From assembly GCF_004354045.1 (NCBI RefSeq), contig NZ_SMRT01000021.1, forward strand, positions 43,250-107,249: 64,000 bases of DNA, given 5' to 3'. The DNA is from Paenibacillus piri (GTDB taxonomy: Bacteria > Bacillota > Bacilli > Paenibacillales > NBRC-103111). The position numbers were made by a program, and so were the translations under genes. Shown here piece after piece: positions 24,867 to 33,388 of this stretch (the first letter of the stretch is position 1; every line of letters begins with the position of its first letter). The notes beneath the pieces were generated by a model. The model ran no database searches. It was not told the DNA's origin and saw only the letters and a list, made by a program, of their open reading frames with translations.

Positions 24867-25751
24867 TTATGGATGAAACAAGGCTTCAAACATCGTTCTG
24901 CCTTTCTTCACCAACCACGCCTCGAAACTCATCAGATGAGGATGAAGCTTGCGCAGCGCGGCAAAATCGACTTCGTAGCCGTCTCCGTTCAACCATTCGT
25001 ACAGCCTGGCTAACGTTTCGTTTTGCTGACGAACGGTTTCTATCGGAATATGTGTGTAGCGGATCGGACGATTCAAAGAACGCGAGATCGCCACTGCCAG
25101 TTCAGCAGGCGTCAAGGCATCACCGGCGATTTCGATCGTTTTCCCGACAAAATGGCCAGGATCGTTAAAAGCAAGCATAACGAACGTTCCGATATCGTCC
25201 ACGGCGATCAGCTTCATCGGAACATCCGGTTTTGTCGCTTCCGCCAACACCCCGTTCCGTATGCCGAAAAACGGGTTCGCGTAGCTTTCCATAAATCCCG
25301 ACGGACGCAAAATCGTCGCCTGAACATCGACCGACCGGATATACCGCTCGATCTCCCATTTCGCCAAATACCGGAAGCGTGACTGCTGCTCCGCACCGTT
25401 GACCGATGAATAGACGAGATGCCGAACGCCGGCACTGCGCGCCGCATCAACGACATTTATACCTAGCCGGATTTCTTCGGCCGTAGAAGCGTCGCTTGGC
25501 TGCCATTCGGGAGGCTGAACGCTAAAGACCCCGTATACGCCTTGCATAGCAGCGTCCAAAGCCGCGCGTTCCCCCATATCACCCTGAACAAGCTGTGCAC
25601 CGGCTTGTGCCAGCGCTTGAGCGGCCTTGCTCGCAGGGTTGCGGGTAAGGGCGCGTACCGGCCAGCCATTCGCCAGTAAATGCGTTGTAACGGAGCCGCC
25701 TTGCTGGCCGGTAGCTCCCAATACTAAAACCGTTCCGGATACAGACATCAT
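24867..25751 (-). CDS. NmrA-like NAD(P)-binding protein (atypical SDR)
   Basis: A 294-residue atypical SDR. The dinucleotide motif VLVLGATGQQGGSVTTHLL is at residues 8-26. It continues with ALTRNPAS, VQGDMGERAALDAAMQG, VYSSVNGAE and ILRPSGFMESYANPFF, all typical of NmrA/HSCARG proteins. These act as NADP sensors or as quinone and NAD(P)H-dependent reductases. An HxlR-type regulator is divergent; such pairs commonly form an electrophile or redox response unit. Start ATG 25751 has GGAGGAACC. Confidence 0.88.
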   Translation of the reverse strand: MMSVSGTVLVLGATGQQGGSVTTHLLANGWPVRALTRNPASKAAQALAQAGAQLVQGDMGERAALDAAMQGVYGVFSVQPPEWQPSDASTAEEIRLGINVVDAARSAGVRHLVYSSVNGAEQQSRFRYLAKWEIERYIRSVDVQATILRPSGFMESYANPFFGIRNGVLAEATKPDVPMKLIAVDDIGTFVMLAFNDPGHFVGKTIEIAGDALTPAELAVAISRSLNRPIRYTHIPIETVRQQNETLARLYEWLNGDGYEVDFAALRKLHPHLMSFEAWLVKKGRTMFEALFHP

Positions 25752-25776
25752 GTGGTTCCTCCTTATTGCGATTTGG

Positions 25777-25888
25777 AAGTCCGGTGAAAAAGCCGCTGTA
25801 CAGGCGGATCATTCAATCGAATCGCTGCTTGCGTGCTGGCGCTTCTCCGGAACAATTCCGCTTTCACCGCCGGTTGTTCACTGGACTT
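25777..25888 (-). promoter_or_regulatory. Inverted-repeat leader with internal terminator-like hairpin
   Basis: AAGTCCGGTGAA (25777-25788) is the near-perfect complement of TTCACTGGACTT (25877-25888). On the minus strand, inside it, CCGC pairs with GCGG followed by CTTTTT, so a transcript toward the NmrA gene could fold either way. It may be an attenuator or a small palindromic insertion. Confidence 0.35.
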
Positions 25889-25941
25889 TCAGGGCTGTTT
25901 CCAGCAGCTGCTCGCATCATGTATACGCCCTATTGAAATAT

Positions 25942-25955
25942 TAGCTTAAATGCTA
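25942..25955. promoter_or_regulatory. Possible HxlR operator
   Basis: The palindrome TAGC-TTAAAT-GCTA lies in the divergent NmrA/HxlR region about 70 bases before the HxlR start, beside a -10-like TATATT. Confidence 0.35.
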
Positions 25956-26024
25956 TATTTTCATAAGGAGACACTTTATTTAGCTGTACTTACGAATAAT
26001 AAGCGCGATGTCAGGAGTGATCGA

Positions 26025-26357
26025 TTGAACGGGAATGAAGAGCAGCGATGTCTCGCCGCAGTCAACGAAGCGCTGCAGGTGATTGGCAGCAAATGGGCGT
26101 TTCACGTCATTGCCCAATTGTATTACAGATCCCAACGTTTTAATCAACTGCGCAGAAGCCTAGGGAATATTAGCATCAAGTCGCTGACGGATATTTTACG
26201 GCAGTTGGAACAGCATCAAATCGTTCACCGCCAAGTATTCCCGACCATCCCTGTCAGCGTCGAATATTCTTTAACGGAAAAAGGGAAGGAATACCGGTCA
26301 GTGCTTCTGCAGATGCGCGAGTGGGGAGAAAAGTGGAACGGAGATCCGAATAAATAA
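26025..26357 (+). CDS. HxlR family winged-helix regulator
   Basis: 110 residues: a typical single-domain HxlR protein with CLAAVNEALQVIGSKWAFHV (conserved Cys and the GxKW motif), FNQLRRSLGNISIKSLTDIL and VEYSLTEKGKEY in the wing. TTG 26025 is chosen because AGGAGTG lies 5 bases before it and the family starts there; an in-frame ATG at 25950 would add an untypical tail. The N-terminal Cys could be a thiol switch as in YodB, but this is inferred. It probably controls the divergent NmrA gene. Confidence 0.87.
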   Translation: MNGNEEQRCLAAVNEALQVIGSKWAFHVIAQLYYRSQRFNQLRRSLGNISIKSLTDILRQLEQHQIVHRQVFPTIPVSVEYSLTEKGKEYRSVLLQMREWGEKWNGDPNK

Positions 26358-26396
26358 AAGCCAGTCATTCTTATGCAGAATGGGCTGGCTTTCTTG
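26357..26396 (+). terminator. Terminator after the HxlR gene
   Basis: AAAGCCAG and CATTCT pair with AGAATG and CTGGCTTT, followed by CTTGTTG. It starts at the stop codon. Confidence 0.85.
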
Positions 26397-26437
26397 TTGT
26401 TTAGGAATTTATGCGCAGCATGTTTCCGTGCATAATC

Positions 26438-26542
26438 GGGGGCTCCCCCAAAAGTAAGGTCAAGAGTTGCAAGCACTCTTGACGAAACCCGGTGGACGCG
26501 GGTTAGCGGAATTCGCTTCAGGGCTTCACTTCACTTTTAGGG
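26438..26542. other. Cluster of nested hairpins between HxlR and exoA
   Basis: Within 105 bases there are GGGGGCTCCCCC, GTCAAGAGT/ACTCTTGAC, AACCCG/CGGGTT and GCGGAATTCGC. All but the first are enclosed by CCCAAAAGT (26447) and ACTTTTAGGG (26533). No T run follows. It may be a multi-stem RNA or a small palindromic insertion. Confidence 0.4.
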
Positions 26543-26560
26543 AACTTTGTTCTTAGACGG

Positions 26561-27337
26561 TTATTCTTCATTTTGCGCGTCAAGCTGCTCAATATTCAAA
26601 ACGATAGGGCAATGATCGCTGCCCATCACATCGCAGTCAATTCCGGCGCCGAGCAAAGAGGGGGCCAGTCTTGCGGAAACAAGAAAATAATCGATCCGCC
26701 ATCCTACGTTCCGCTCCCGTACCTTGGGCATATAAGACCACCATGTATAAGCGCCTTCTTTATCAGGATAAAAATGTCTATAACTGTCGATAAAGCCGGA
26801 TTCCAGCAGCTTCGTCATTTTGTCCCGTTCTTCCATTGTAAAGCCGGAGTTGTTGCGGTTCGACTTCGGGTTTTTCAAGTCGATTTCGTGATGGGCGACA
26901 TTCAAATCGCCGCAGGCAATGACCGGCTTCCGGGCATCCAACTGCTGCATATAATTTTTGAACCGATCCTCCCACGCTAATCTGAAGTCGAGCCGGGACA
27001 AGTCGCGTCTTGCATTCGGCGTATATACATTGACAAGGTAAAAGCTATCGAATTCCAAAGTGAGGATCCGTCCCTCGGGCTCGTGCTCCTCATCTAAGCC
27101 GTAACGGACGGAAAGCGGCTTTATTTTAGTAAAAACGGCGGTTCCCGAGTATCCTTTCTTTATCGCATGATTCCAATACTGCGTATAGGCCTCGTCTTGC
27201 TCCAGACAAATTTGACCTTCCTGAAGCTTCGTTTCCTGAATGCAGAAAATATCCGCCTCTGTCTGCAAAAAATAGTTGTTAAATCCTTTGTTCACGCATG
27301 CTCTTAATCCATTGACATTCCAGGATACCAGCTTCAT
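26561..27337 (-). CDS. exoA: Exodeoxyribonuclease III (AP endonuclease)
   Basis: A 258-residue enzyme closely matching Bacillus ExoA: MKLVSWNVNGLRA (Asn metal region), FCIQETKLQEGQ (catalytic Glu), VNVYTPNARR, VIACGDLNVAHHEIDLKNPK (Asp/Asn pair), WWSYMPKVRERNVGWRIDYF and MGSDHCPIVL (Asp-His). It cleaves DNA 5' of abasic sites in base-excision repair and has 3'-5' exonuclease activity. ATG 27337 has AAGGGGAA; the open frame extends 60 codons further upstream without homology or a binding site. It stands alone. Confidence 0.95.
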   Translation of the reverse strand: MKLVSWNVNGLRACVNKGFNNYFLQTEADIFCIQETKLQEGQICLEQDEAYTQYWNHAIKKGYSGTAVFTKIKPLSVRYGLDEEHEPEGRILTLEFDSFYLVNVYTPNARRDLSRLDFRLAWEDRFKNYMQQLDARKPVIACGDLNVAHHEIDLKNPKSNRNNSGFTMEERDKMTKLLESGFIDSYRHFYPDKEGAYTWWSYMPKVRERNVGWRIDYFLVSARLAPSLLGAGIDCDVMGSDHCPIVLNIEQLDAQNEE

Positions 27338-27715
27338 CGCACAATTCCCCTTAATGTGTATCGACATTTTCTGCTCCAGTGTACCATGAATATCGGATTT
27401 CGAACATCTCCGGCCAATGGTTTTGCGCAGGCCGATTTCGGCATTCACATATCCGGCTGTATCTCCGCTCGCGGAAAACGCATCGCAATCGTGCTGATGC
27501 ATGCGTAATTTGGCCACATCATGATCGGTCCGTCTTTATGCGGACAGTTTCGCGGCTTCCTGCTCCAGCGCATTCGAACCTCGAGCGTGTATATCTGCCA
27601 TCGGCTCGGCGCTTTTTTTCTACGGAGCAAGATGTTAAGATTAAAGCGGACTTCATATATGAAATGAATAATCGGCGGAGGGCCGTCATTTGTATACACA
27701 TAAGTTGAAACAAAA
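27338..27715. other. Gene-free region between exoA and the structured repeat
   Basis: About 380 bases. I see no coding region with a binding site. A weak CGAGC/GCTCG hairpin with a T run lies near 27590-27620. It should contain the exoA promoter. Confidence 0.35.
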
Positions 27716-27828
27716 TAAGAAAACCTCTATCGAGGCCATTCCAAGATGAGCGACCGCGATTTACATGTAGGTTTTCTTGAAACATAAGAATTGTTCAGCT
27801 TCGCTGAAAACTTATGAATTCTTATGTT
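27716..27828 (+). repeat. Two-hairpin structured repeat, copy 2 (leader of the SNF2 gene)
   Basis: A 63-base module (27716-27778) begins TAAGAAAACC and ends AGGTTTTCTT. After GA comes a hairpin at 27781-27828: a 12-bp outer stem AACATAAGAATT/AATTCTTATGTT, an inner TTCAGC/GCTGAA stem and a bulged AACTTATG. It ends 5 bases before the AAAGGAG of the helicase gene. The outer stem differs at six positions from copy 1, and every change is compensated. Confidence 0.82.
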
Positions 27829-27846
27829 ATAAGAAAGGAGATCGCC

Positions 27847-30800
27847 GTGAGCTTTCAATTGACGGAACGGGTCATTAAGCTGCTGTGCGGCTCAATCTCT
27901 TTTGAAAGAGGAGAAGCGTATTACGCCGCGGGTAAAGTGACCTTCACGAATTACGATCCCCGGGCTTCCCTATACGAGGCCGAGGTGTCAGGCAGCAGCG
28001 ATTATCGGGTTATCGTCGAAATCGACGGCAACGGGGATGTGGATGCCGAATGCGAATGCTCGGCATTTTATTCGTATGAGCACTATTGCAAGCATATTGC
28101 CGCCGTATTGTTGAGCATCCATGGAATCGAGCATAACGGCAGATCGCCGGTCCGCTCCTATGCCTCCAAACTGCGGCTGGAGCAGCCGGGAGGCGGCATC
28201 CGCAACGGTTCCGGACGCAGGGAGGCACGCCTTGCCGTTTCCCCGGGCAGAGCTTCATCGGCTTTGGCGGATGCGGCGGGAGATGACCGGCTAACGCAAA
28301 GCATGATGGGCCTGTTCAGCGGCAAGCCGCCGCGCGCGACCGGCGCCGGAACGTTTTTTGATACCAGAACGGCGTTGGACGTGGAGTTTATATGCAAGCC
28401 ATATGCATACAAATTCGGAAACTACTTGTTCGGAATCGAGCTGAAGATTGGACCGGGGAAGCTGTATATCGTCCAAAAAATAAAACAATTTCTTGACCGT
28501 GTCGACCGGCGGGAAACGTATTCGTTTTCCAAGCATTTTATATACGATCCGGAGCTTCACAGCTTCCGGCAGGAAGACGATGCCGTCATCCGGCAGCTGA
28601 TTCGGCTTTGTCGGCAGGAGCAAATTTATAAGGAACTTGCGACCCCAAGCTACCTGCATGCGGCGGGCGGAGGCGACAGGCTGCTGTTGGTGCCGCCGGC
28701 TGCGTGGGAAACTGCCGCGGCTCTGCTGGCCAAAGCTTCGGCGGTGAAGCTGGAGCATAACGGCAATGTCTATGAAGGCATCGAGACAGCCGACGGACCG
28801 GTTCCGCTTCATTTCGGATTCGACCAGGCGCCGACGGCAGAGCCGGCGGAAGGTTATCAGCTTGACGTTCAAGGGCTTGAACGGATTACGGTTCTTGAAT
28901 CGTACGGACTCGTTCTGTCTGAAGGCAAGCTGTTGAAGCTGCCGCCCGAATCGTGCAGCCGCCTTGCCGAGCTGAAGCGAATGTTCGAAGCGTCCCGCAT
29001 GGAACGAATCCGGATACGGCCGGAGCAGATGGAGCCATTTATGGAGAAGGTGATCCCCGGATTGATGAAGCTGGGCAGCGTCCGGATTGCTCCGTCGGTG
29101 TCCGACCGTATCGTTCATGCTCCGCTCAAGGCGAGATTGTATCTGGACCGTGTAAAGGACAGGCTGCTTGCCGGCCTGGAATTTCAATACGGCGATATCG
29201 CCTTCAATCCGTTGGAAGGAAGCGGCCATAAGCGCGGGAGCGACCGTATCCTGATGCGGGACGGGGAACAGGAGCGGCAAATTATGGAGCTGATGGACTG
29301 CGGCTTGTTTGCCAAAACCGAAGGCGGGTATTTTCTGGAGGAAGAAGAAGCGGAATATGAATTTTTGTATCATATCGTCCCTCAGCTGGAAAAGCTGGCG
29401 GATGTATACGCCACCTCGGCGGTTAAAGCCAGGCTGTTTACGAAGCATGCTCCGCCGAAAATATCGGTGGATGTATACGGGCGCACGGAGTGGCTGGAGT
29501 TTCAGTTCGATATGGAGGGCATTCCCGAATCGGAAATACGCGAGCTGCTGAAGACGCTGGAGGAGAAACGCAAATATTACAGGCTGCCTGACGGCGCGCT
29601 GCTGCCGCTGGAAAGCGAGGCGTTTCAGGAAATTATCCGCTTCATGAACGAGGTCGGCGTCCGTCAGGCGGATTTCAATGAAACCGGATTTCGTCTGCCG
29701 GTCGTTCGCGGACTGCATCTGATCGATGCGCAGCGGCAGGGCGATGCCGTCAAGCTGGGCAAAGCGTTCCGCCGGCTGCTGGATCACGTACGGAATCCGG
29801 ATCACCTGGATTTTCCCGTACCCGATAGCCTTGATCCGGTGCTGCGCGACTATCAGAAATATGGGTTCCAGTGGTTGAAGACGCTCGCGCATTACGGGTT
29901 CGGCGGCATTTTGGCGGACGATATGGGACTGGGCAAGACGGTGCAGAGCATCGCTCTGCTCGTCTCGGTGCTGCCCGAGATTCGCAGCGGCGGGCAGCCC
30001 GCGCTGATCGTCGCCCCGGCCTCGCTCCTGTACAATTGGTACAACGAGCTGAACAAGTTTGCCCCGGACATTCGCGCGGCCATTGCGGACGGCGACAAGA
30101 AGGAGCGCGGCGGCATCTTGAAAAGCAGGTCGCAGATTGACGTCATCATTACCTCGTACCCGCTGCTGCGCAAAGATTTGGAAATGTACGCAGGGCGGCC
30201 GTTTCATACGCTTATTCTCGATGAGGCGCAGGCGTTCAAAAATTATGCGACCCAGACGGCGCAGGCGGTGAGGCTGCTGCAGGCGCGCAACCGGTTTGCG
30301 CTGACAGGCACTCCTGTTGAAAACACGCTGGAGGAGCTGTGGTCCATATTCGACGCCGTGTTTCCCGGTCTGTTTCCGGGCAGGAAGGCGTTCAACGAGC
30401 TGTCCCGGGAAACGGTGGCCAGACGGGTACGGCCGTTTATATTGCGGCGGTTGAAAACGGACGTGCTGAAGGAGCTGCCGGAGAAGATCGAATCGCTGCA
30501 AGCGTCCGAGCTGTTCCCGGAACAAAAAAAGCTGTACGCCGCTTATTTGGCCAAGCTGCGGCACGAAACGCTGAAGCATTTGAACGAGAGCAATTTTCAG
30601 AAAAACCGGATCAAAATATTGGCCGGTTTGACACGGCTTCGCCAGCTGTGCTGTCATCCCGCTTTGTTCGTCGAAGGCTATGCCGGCGGATCGGCTAAAA
30701 TGGAGCAGCTGCTGGAAATTGTGGATGAATGCCGAAGCGCGGGAAAACGAATGCTGATCTTTTCCCAGTTTACGGAAATGCTTTCCTTAATCGGCCGGGA

Positions 30801-31206
30801 GCTGGGCGTACGGGAAGCGCCGTATTTTTATTTGGACGGGCAAACCGCCGCTTCCGAGCGGGTCGAGCTGTGCGACAGATTTAACCGCGGCGAACGCGAT
30901 TTGTTCCTCATATCGCTCAAGGCGGGTGGAACGGGGTTGAACCTGACCGGGGCGGATACGGTGCTCCTGTACGACTTGTGGTGGAATCCGGCCGTTGAAC
31001 AGCAGGCCGCCGACCGTGCGCACCGCATCGGACAAAAGAACGTGGTGCAAGTCATACGTCTCGTCGCTCGAGGAACGGTCGAGGACAAAATGTACGAGCT
31101 GCAGCAAAAAAAGAAAAACTTGATCGATGAAGTCATTCAGCCGGGTCAGGAATCGGTATCCGCTTTGACGGAGCAGGAAATCAAGGACATCCTGATGATC
31201 GGCTGA
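27847..31206 (+). CDS. SWIM zinc-finger SNF2/SWI2 family DNA helicase-like ATPase
   Basis: A 1119-residue protein. The N-terminal SWIM motif has C-x-C at about residues 69-71 (CECSAFYS) and C-x-H at about 81-83 (CKH). A long SNF2-associated region follows, then the SNF2 motor: Walker A DDMGLGKTVQS near 692, LILDEAQAFKN near 790, LTGTPVENTLEELWSIF, and the second lobe with SLKAGGTGLNLTGAD and QQAADRAHRIGQ. Bacterial members are thought to remodel protein-DNA complexes or RNA polymerase. GTG 27847 is selected because AAAGGAG lies 6 bases upstream. The structured repeat forms its leader. Confidence 0.92.
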   Translation: MSFQLTERVIKLLCGSISFERGEAYYAAGKVTFTNYDPRASLYEAEVSGSSDYRVIVEIDGNGDVDAECECSAFYSYEHYCKHIAAVLLSIHGIEHNGRSPVRSYASKLRLEQPGGGIRNGSGRREARLAVSPGRASSALADAAGDDRLTQSMMGLFSGKPPRATGAGTFFDTRTALDVEFICKPYAYKFGNYLFGIELKIGPGKLYIVQKIKQFLDRVDRRETYSFSKHFIYDPELHSFRQEDDAVIRQLIRLCRQEQIYKELATPSYLHAAGGGDRLLLVPPAAWETAAALLAKASAVKLEHNGNVYEGIETADGPVPLHFGFDQAPTAEPAEGYQLDVQGLERITVLESYGLVLSEGKLLKLPPESCSRLAELKRMFEASRMERIRIRPEQMEPFMEKVIPGLMKLGSVRIAPSVSDRIVHAPLKARLYLDRVKDRLLAGLEFQYGDIAFNPLEGSGHKRGSDRILMRDGEQERQIMELMDCGLFAKTEGGYFLEEEEAEYEFLYHIVPQLEKLADVYATSAVKARLFTKHAPPKISVDVYGRTEWLEFQFDMEGIPESEIRELLKTLEEKRKYYRLPDGALLPLESEAFQEIIRFMNEVGVRQADFNETGFRLPVVRGLHLIDAQRQGDAVKLGKAFRRLLDHVRNPDHLDFPVPDSLDPVLRDYQKYGFQWLKTLAHYGFGGILADDMGLGKTVQSIALLVSVLPEIRSGGQPALIVAPASLLYNWYNELNKFAPDIRAAIADGDKKERGGILKSRSQIDVIITSYPLLRKDLEMYAGRPFHTLILDEAQAFKNYATQTAQAVRLLQARNRFALTGTPVENTLEELWSIFDAVFPGLFPGRKAFNELSRETVARRVRPFILRRLKTDVLKELPEKIESLQASELFPEQKKLYAAYLAKLRHETLKHLNESNFQKNRIKILAGLTRLRQLCCHPALFVEGYAGGSAKMEQLLEIVDECRSAGKRMLIFSQFTEMLSLIGRELGVREAPYFYLDGQTAASERVELCDRFNRGERDLFLISLKAGGTGLNLTGADTVLLYDLWWNPAVEQQAADRAHRIGQKNVVQVIRLVARGTVEDKMYELQQKKKNLIDEVIQPGQESVSALTEQEIKDILMIG

Positions 31207-31223
31207 AATGCCGGCGGCGGGAC

Positions 31224-32066
31224 TCATGTTATGCTAAACAGCTTGCCGGACCCGTTCTGAAGTGCAGGACTCGTTCCGATGACGACGGTGGCATCCAGTT
31301 CATAGGAACTGACGACCTGCGGGATCAATCCGCTGAGAGCGAAAATTTCGACAGACTGAGGCGCCTGCCGCTCGCTGGTTTCAACCAGCAGGCGGCCTCC
31401 CGGTGCCAGCCAGAGCGGCGCCGCGGCCGCCACCCGCCGCAGGACGTCGAGCCCGTCCGAGCCACCGTCAAGCGCTACCTGCGCCTCATGTATGCGGGCC
31501 TCCGGGGGGAGCAGCCCGATCGCTTCAGTCGGTACGTAAGGCACGTTGGCGAGCAAAATGTCGACGCGGCCCCGCAGGTTGACGGGCAGCGGCTCGTAAA
31601 GGTCGCCTTCATACACGTGTCCGCCGGCGGCAGCGACGTTGCGACGGGTGCACCGCACCGCAGCGGGATCGATATCGGCGGCGTACAGCTCGATTCGTTC
31701 CACGGCAGCGGCCAGCGCGGCGCCCAATGCGCCCGAGCCGCAGCACAGGTCCACCACGACGGCTCCTGACCGGGCGAGGTCGGCGGCCTGGCGGACAAGA
31801 AACTCGGTGCGTCGGCGAGGGACGAAGACTCCCGGGTCCACCGCTATCCGCAGACCGCAGAACTCCGCCCAGCCGACGATGTGCTCAAGGGGCAGTCCAG
31901 CGGCCCGCCGGTCCACCATGGTGGCGAGGTCGTCCGGCGTTCGTGCCGCTGAAATGAGCAGCCGGGTCTCATCTTCGGCAAATACACAACCGGCGGCCCG
32001 CAGCCTGGCTGCAATATCCATAGTATTGATGTTCCCGAAGTTCAAGGATGCTTTCTTTAAGTCCAT
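31224..32066 (-). CDS. PrmC-related N5-glutamine methyltransferase (actinobacterial-type paralogue)
   Basis: A 280-residue HemK/PrmC-like enzyme. Motif I is VVVDLCCGSGALGAAL and the acidic strand is LYAADIDPAAV. The substrate-binding NPPY motif reads NVPYVPTEAI here, and EARIHEAQVALDGGSDGLDV follows. The NVPYVP variant with this tail is typical of a PrmC-like family known mainly from Actinobacteria, target unknown. The coding sequence is visibly more GC- and Ala-rich than its neighbours, consistent with transfer. ATG 32066 has GAGGGGAA; the ATG at 32117 lacks a site. It converges with the SNF2 gene 17 bases away. Confidence 0.82.
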   Translation of the reverse strand: MDLKKASLNFGNINTMDIAARLRAAGCVFAEDETRLLISAARTPDDLATMVDRRAAGLPLEHIVGWAEFCGLRIAVDPGVFVPRRRTEFLVRQAADLARSGAVVVDLCCGSGALGAALAAAVERIELYAADIDPAAVRCTRRNVAAAGGHVYEGDLYEPLPVNLRGRVDILLANVPYVPTEAIGLLPPEARIHEAQVALDGGSDGLDVLRRVAAAAPLWLAPGGRLLVETSERQAPQSVEIFALSGLIPQVVSSYELDATVVIGTSPALQNGSGKLFSIT

Positions 32067-32296
32067 AATTCCCCTCATTTCGGCATGTAGGATCGTTTCG
32101 CTTCGTATATGACTCATTTTATCCCTATTGTCTGTTACAGGACAGGTATAAATTCGTTATAAGGAACTGTCTGTGGGGACAGATTAGCCGTCTCCATCAG
32201 TCCTGCCTAGTATTTTCAATATATATATGGCAGTAGATGACATATTTCCATGTGTATGATGAAAATGACAAATGTCTTGGAAGGAGATGGCGGGAA

Positions 32297-33139
32297 TTGA
32301 AGAGGACGCTGGAGGGGAAAGTCGCGCTGGTTACCGGAGGAAGCCGTGGAGCGGGCCGAGGCATAGCCGTAGAGCTTGGAAAAGCCGGGGCCAAAGTTTA
32401 CGTATCCGGGAGAAGTCTGCGAGGGGCTGCGACCCGAGATTATCCGGGGAGCGTTGACGAAACAGCCGAGGAGATTTTCGCGGCGGGAGGAACGGCCTAT
32501 GCATGCCGCTGCGACCATACAAACGATGAGGAAACAAAAGCGCTTATCGAGAAAATTCGACATGAGCAAGGGCGGCTCGACATTCTTGTGAATAATGTTT
32601 GGGGCGGGCATGACCTGGGGGTGGATGTACAGCCTCGGCCTTTCTGGGAATATCCGCTGAAGATGTGGGAAACGATGTTTCAAGGCGGCGTGCGGGCGCA
32701 ATTGGCGACCAATTATTACGCGATTCCGCTTATGTTGGAGAACGATAGCGGGCTCATTGTTCATACGACCTTTTGGGATGAGGATAAGTATTTGTCCTCC
32801 TTCTATTACGATCTTGCCAAGAACTCTCTCAATCGAATGGCTTTCGGATTGGCTCAAGATCTGAGGGACACAGGAATCACGGTAGTTGCGGTATCTCCGG
32901 GGTGGATGAGAACGGAGCTGGTATTGGCGAGCTTCCGTACGGACGAAGACCATTGGCGCGAAGTAGAAGCTCTGAATCGTACCGAATCGCCGTATTATGT
33001 TGGGCGGGCCGTGTGTGCGCTGGCAAATGACGGTCGTATCGGTCATAAAAACGGACAAGTGATGCAAGTTGGCGAGCTTGCCAAAGAATACGGATTTACG
33101 GATATCGACGGGCGGTTGATCCCTCCGTTCCGAATTTAA
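32297..33139 (+). CDS. SDR family oxidoreductase (DHRS1-like)
   Basis: A 280-residue short-chain dehydrogenase. It has VALVTGGSRGAGRGIAVEL at the N-terminus, CDHTND, ILVNNVWGG (NNxxG variant) and YYDLAKNSLNRM (Tyr and Lys of the active site), with VHTTFWD where the usual catalytic Ser would lie. VVAVSPGWMRTE follows. This combination fits the DHRS1-type group of unknown physiological substrate. TTG 32297 is preferred because AAGGAGATGG lies upstream; no in-frame ATG is well placed. It sits alone between prmC-like and the uronate operon. Confidence 0.85.
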   Translation: MKRTLEGKVALVTGGSRGAGRGIAVELGKAGAKVYVSGRSLRGAATRDYPGSVDETAEEIFAAGGTAYACRCDHTNDEETKALIEKIRHEQGRLDILVNNVWGGHDLGVDVQPRPFWEYPLKMWETMFQGGVRAQLATNYYAIPLMLENDSGLIVHTTFWDEDKYLSSFYYDLAKNSLNRMAFGLAQDLRDTGITVVAVSPGWMRTELVLASFRTDEDHWREVEALNRTESPYYVGRAVCALANDGRIGHKNGQVMQVGELAKEYGFTDIDGRLIPPFRI

Positions 33140-33326
33140 TCCGATTGGTTTCCGCTTTGAGCGTGACGAAGACAATAAAACATATGTTGAAGCTATGGCC
33201 GTTTGTCGGTAATTTACCGAGGAACGGTCGTTTGCGTTTGCAGCGCCCCTTCGAAATTCCGACAAACATCCCCCGAGCACACAATTAAAAAAACAAACAA
33301 ATTCGTAAAATCGTCTCCTGTCCATT

Positions 33327-33340
33327 TGAAAGCGCTTTTG
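33327..33340. promoter_or_regulatory. CcpA cre box before the uronate ABC operon
   Basis: TGAAAGCGCTTTTG matches the cre core WAAGCGCTTW and lies about 50 bases upstream of the first permease gene. A -10-like TAAAAT is at 33306-33311, so the box would sit just downstream of the start, a classic repression position. Confidence 0.6.
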
Positions 33341-33388
33341 TTAATTTAATAACCACAAGCTGTTTCTGAGGTGAGAGGAGGTTGTGCC

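Noticed and set aside
25777..25888. FMN riboswitch before the NmrA gene
   Set aside because: Only an ACCGGCGGTGA-like string is present; the GGGCAGGGTG and GGATGGGAGAAGG parts of the RFN element are missing, and the gene is not a flavin biosynthesis or transport gene.
27379..27708. 109-codon plus-strand frame between exoA and the structured repeat
   Set aside because: No ribosome binding site, random-looking composition, and it overlaps the exoA promoter region.
28291..30657. 788-codon open frame on the minus strand inside the SNF2 gene
   Set aside because: It is antisense to a gene with unambiguous helicase motifs, has no ribosome binding site and shows no recognisable domain; codon bias of the plus-strand gene explains the absence of stops.
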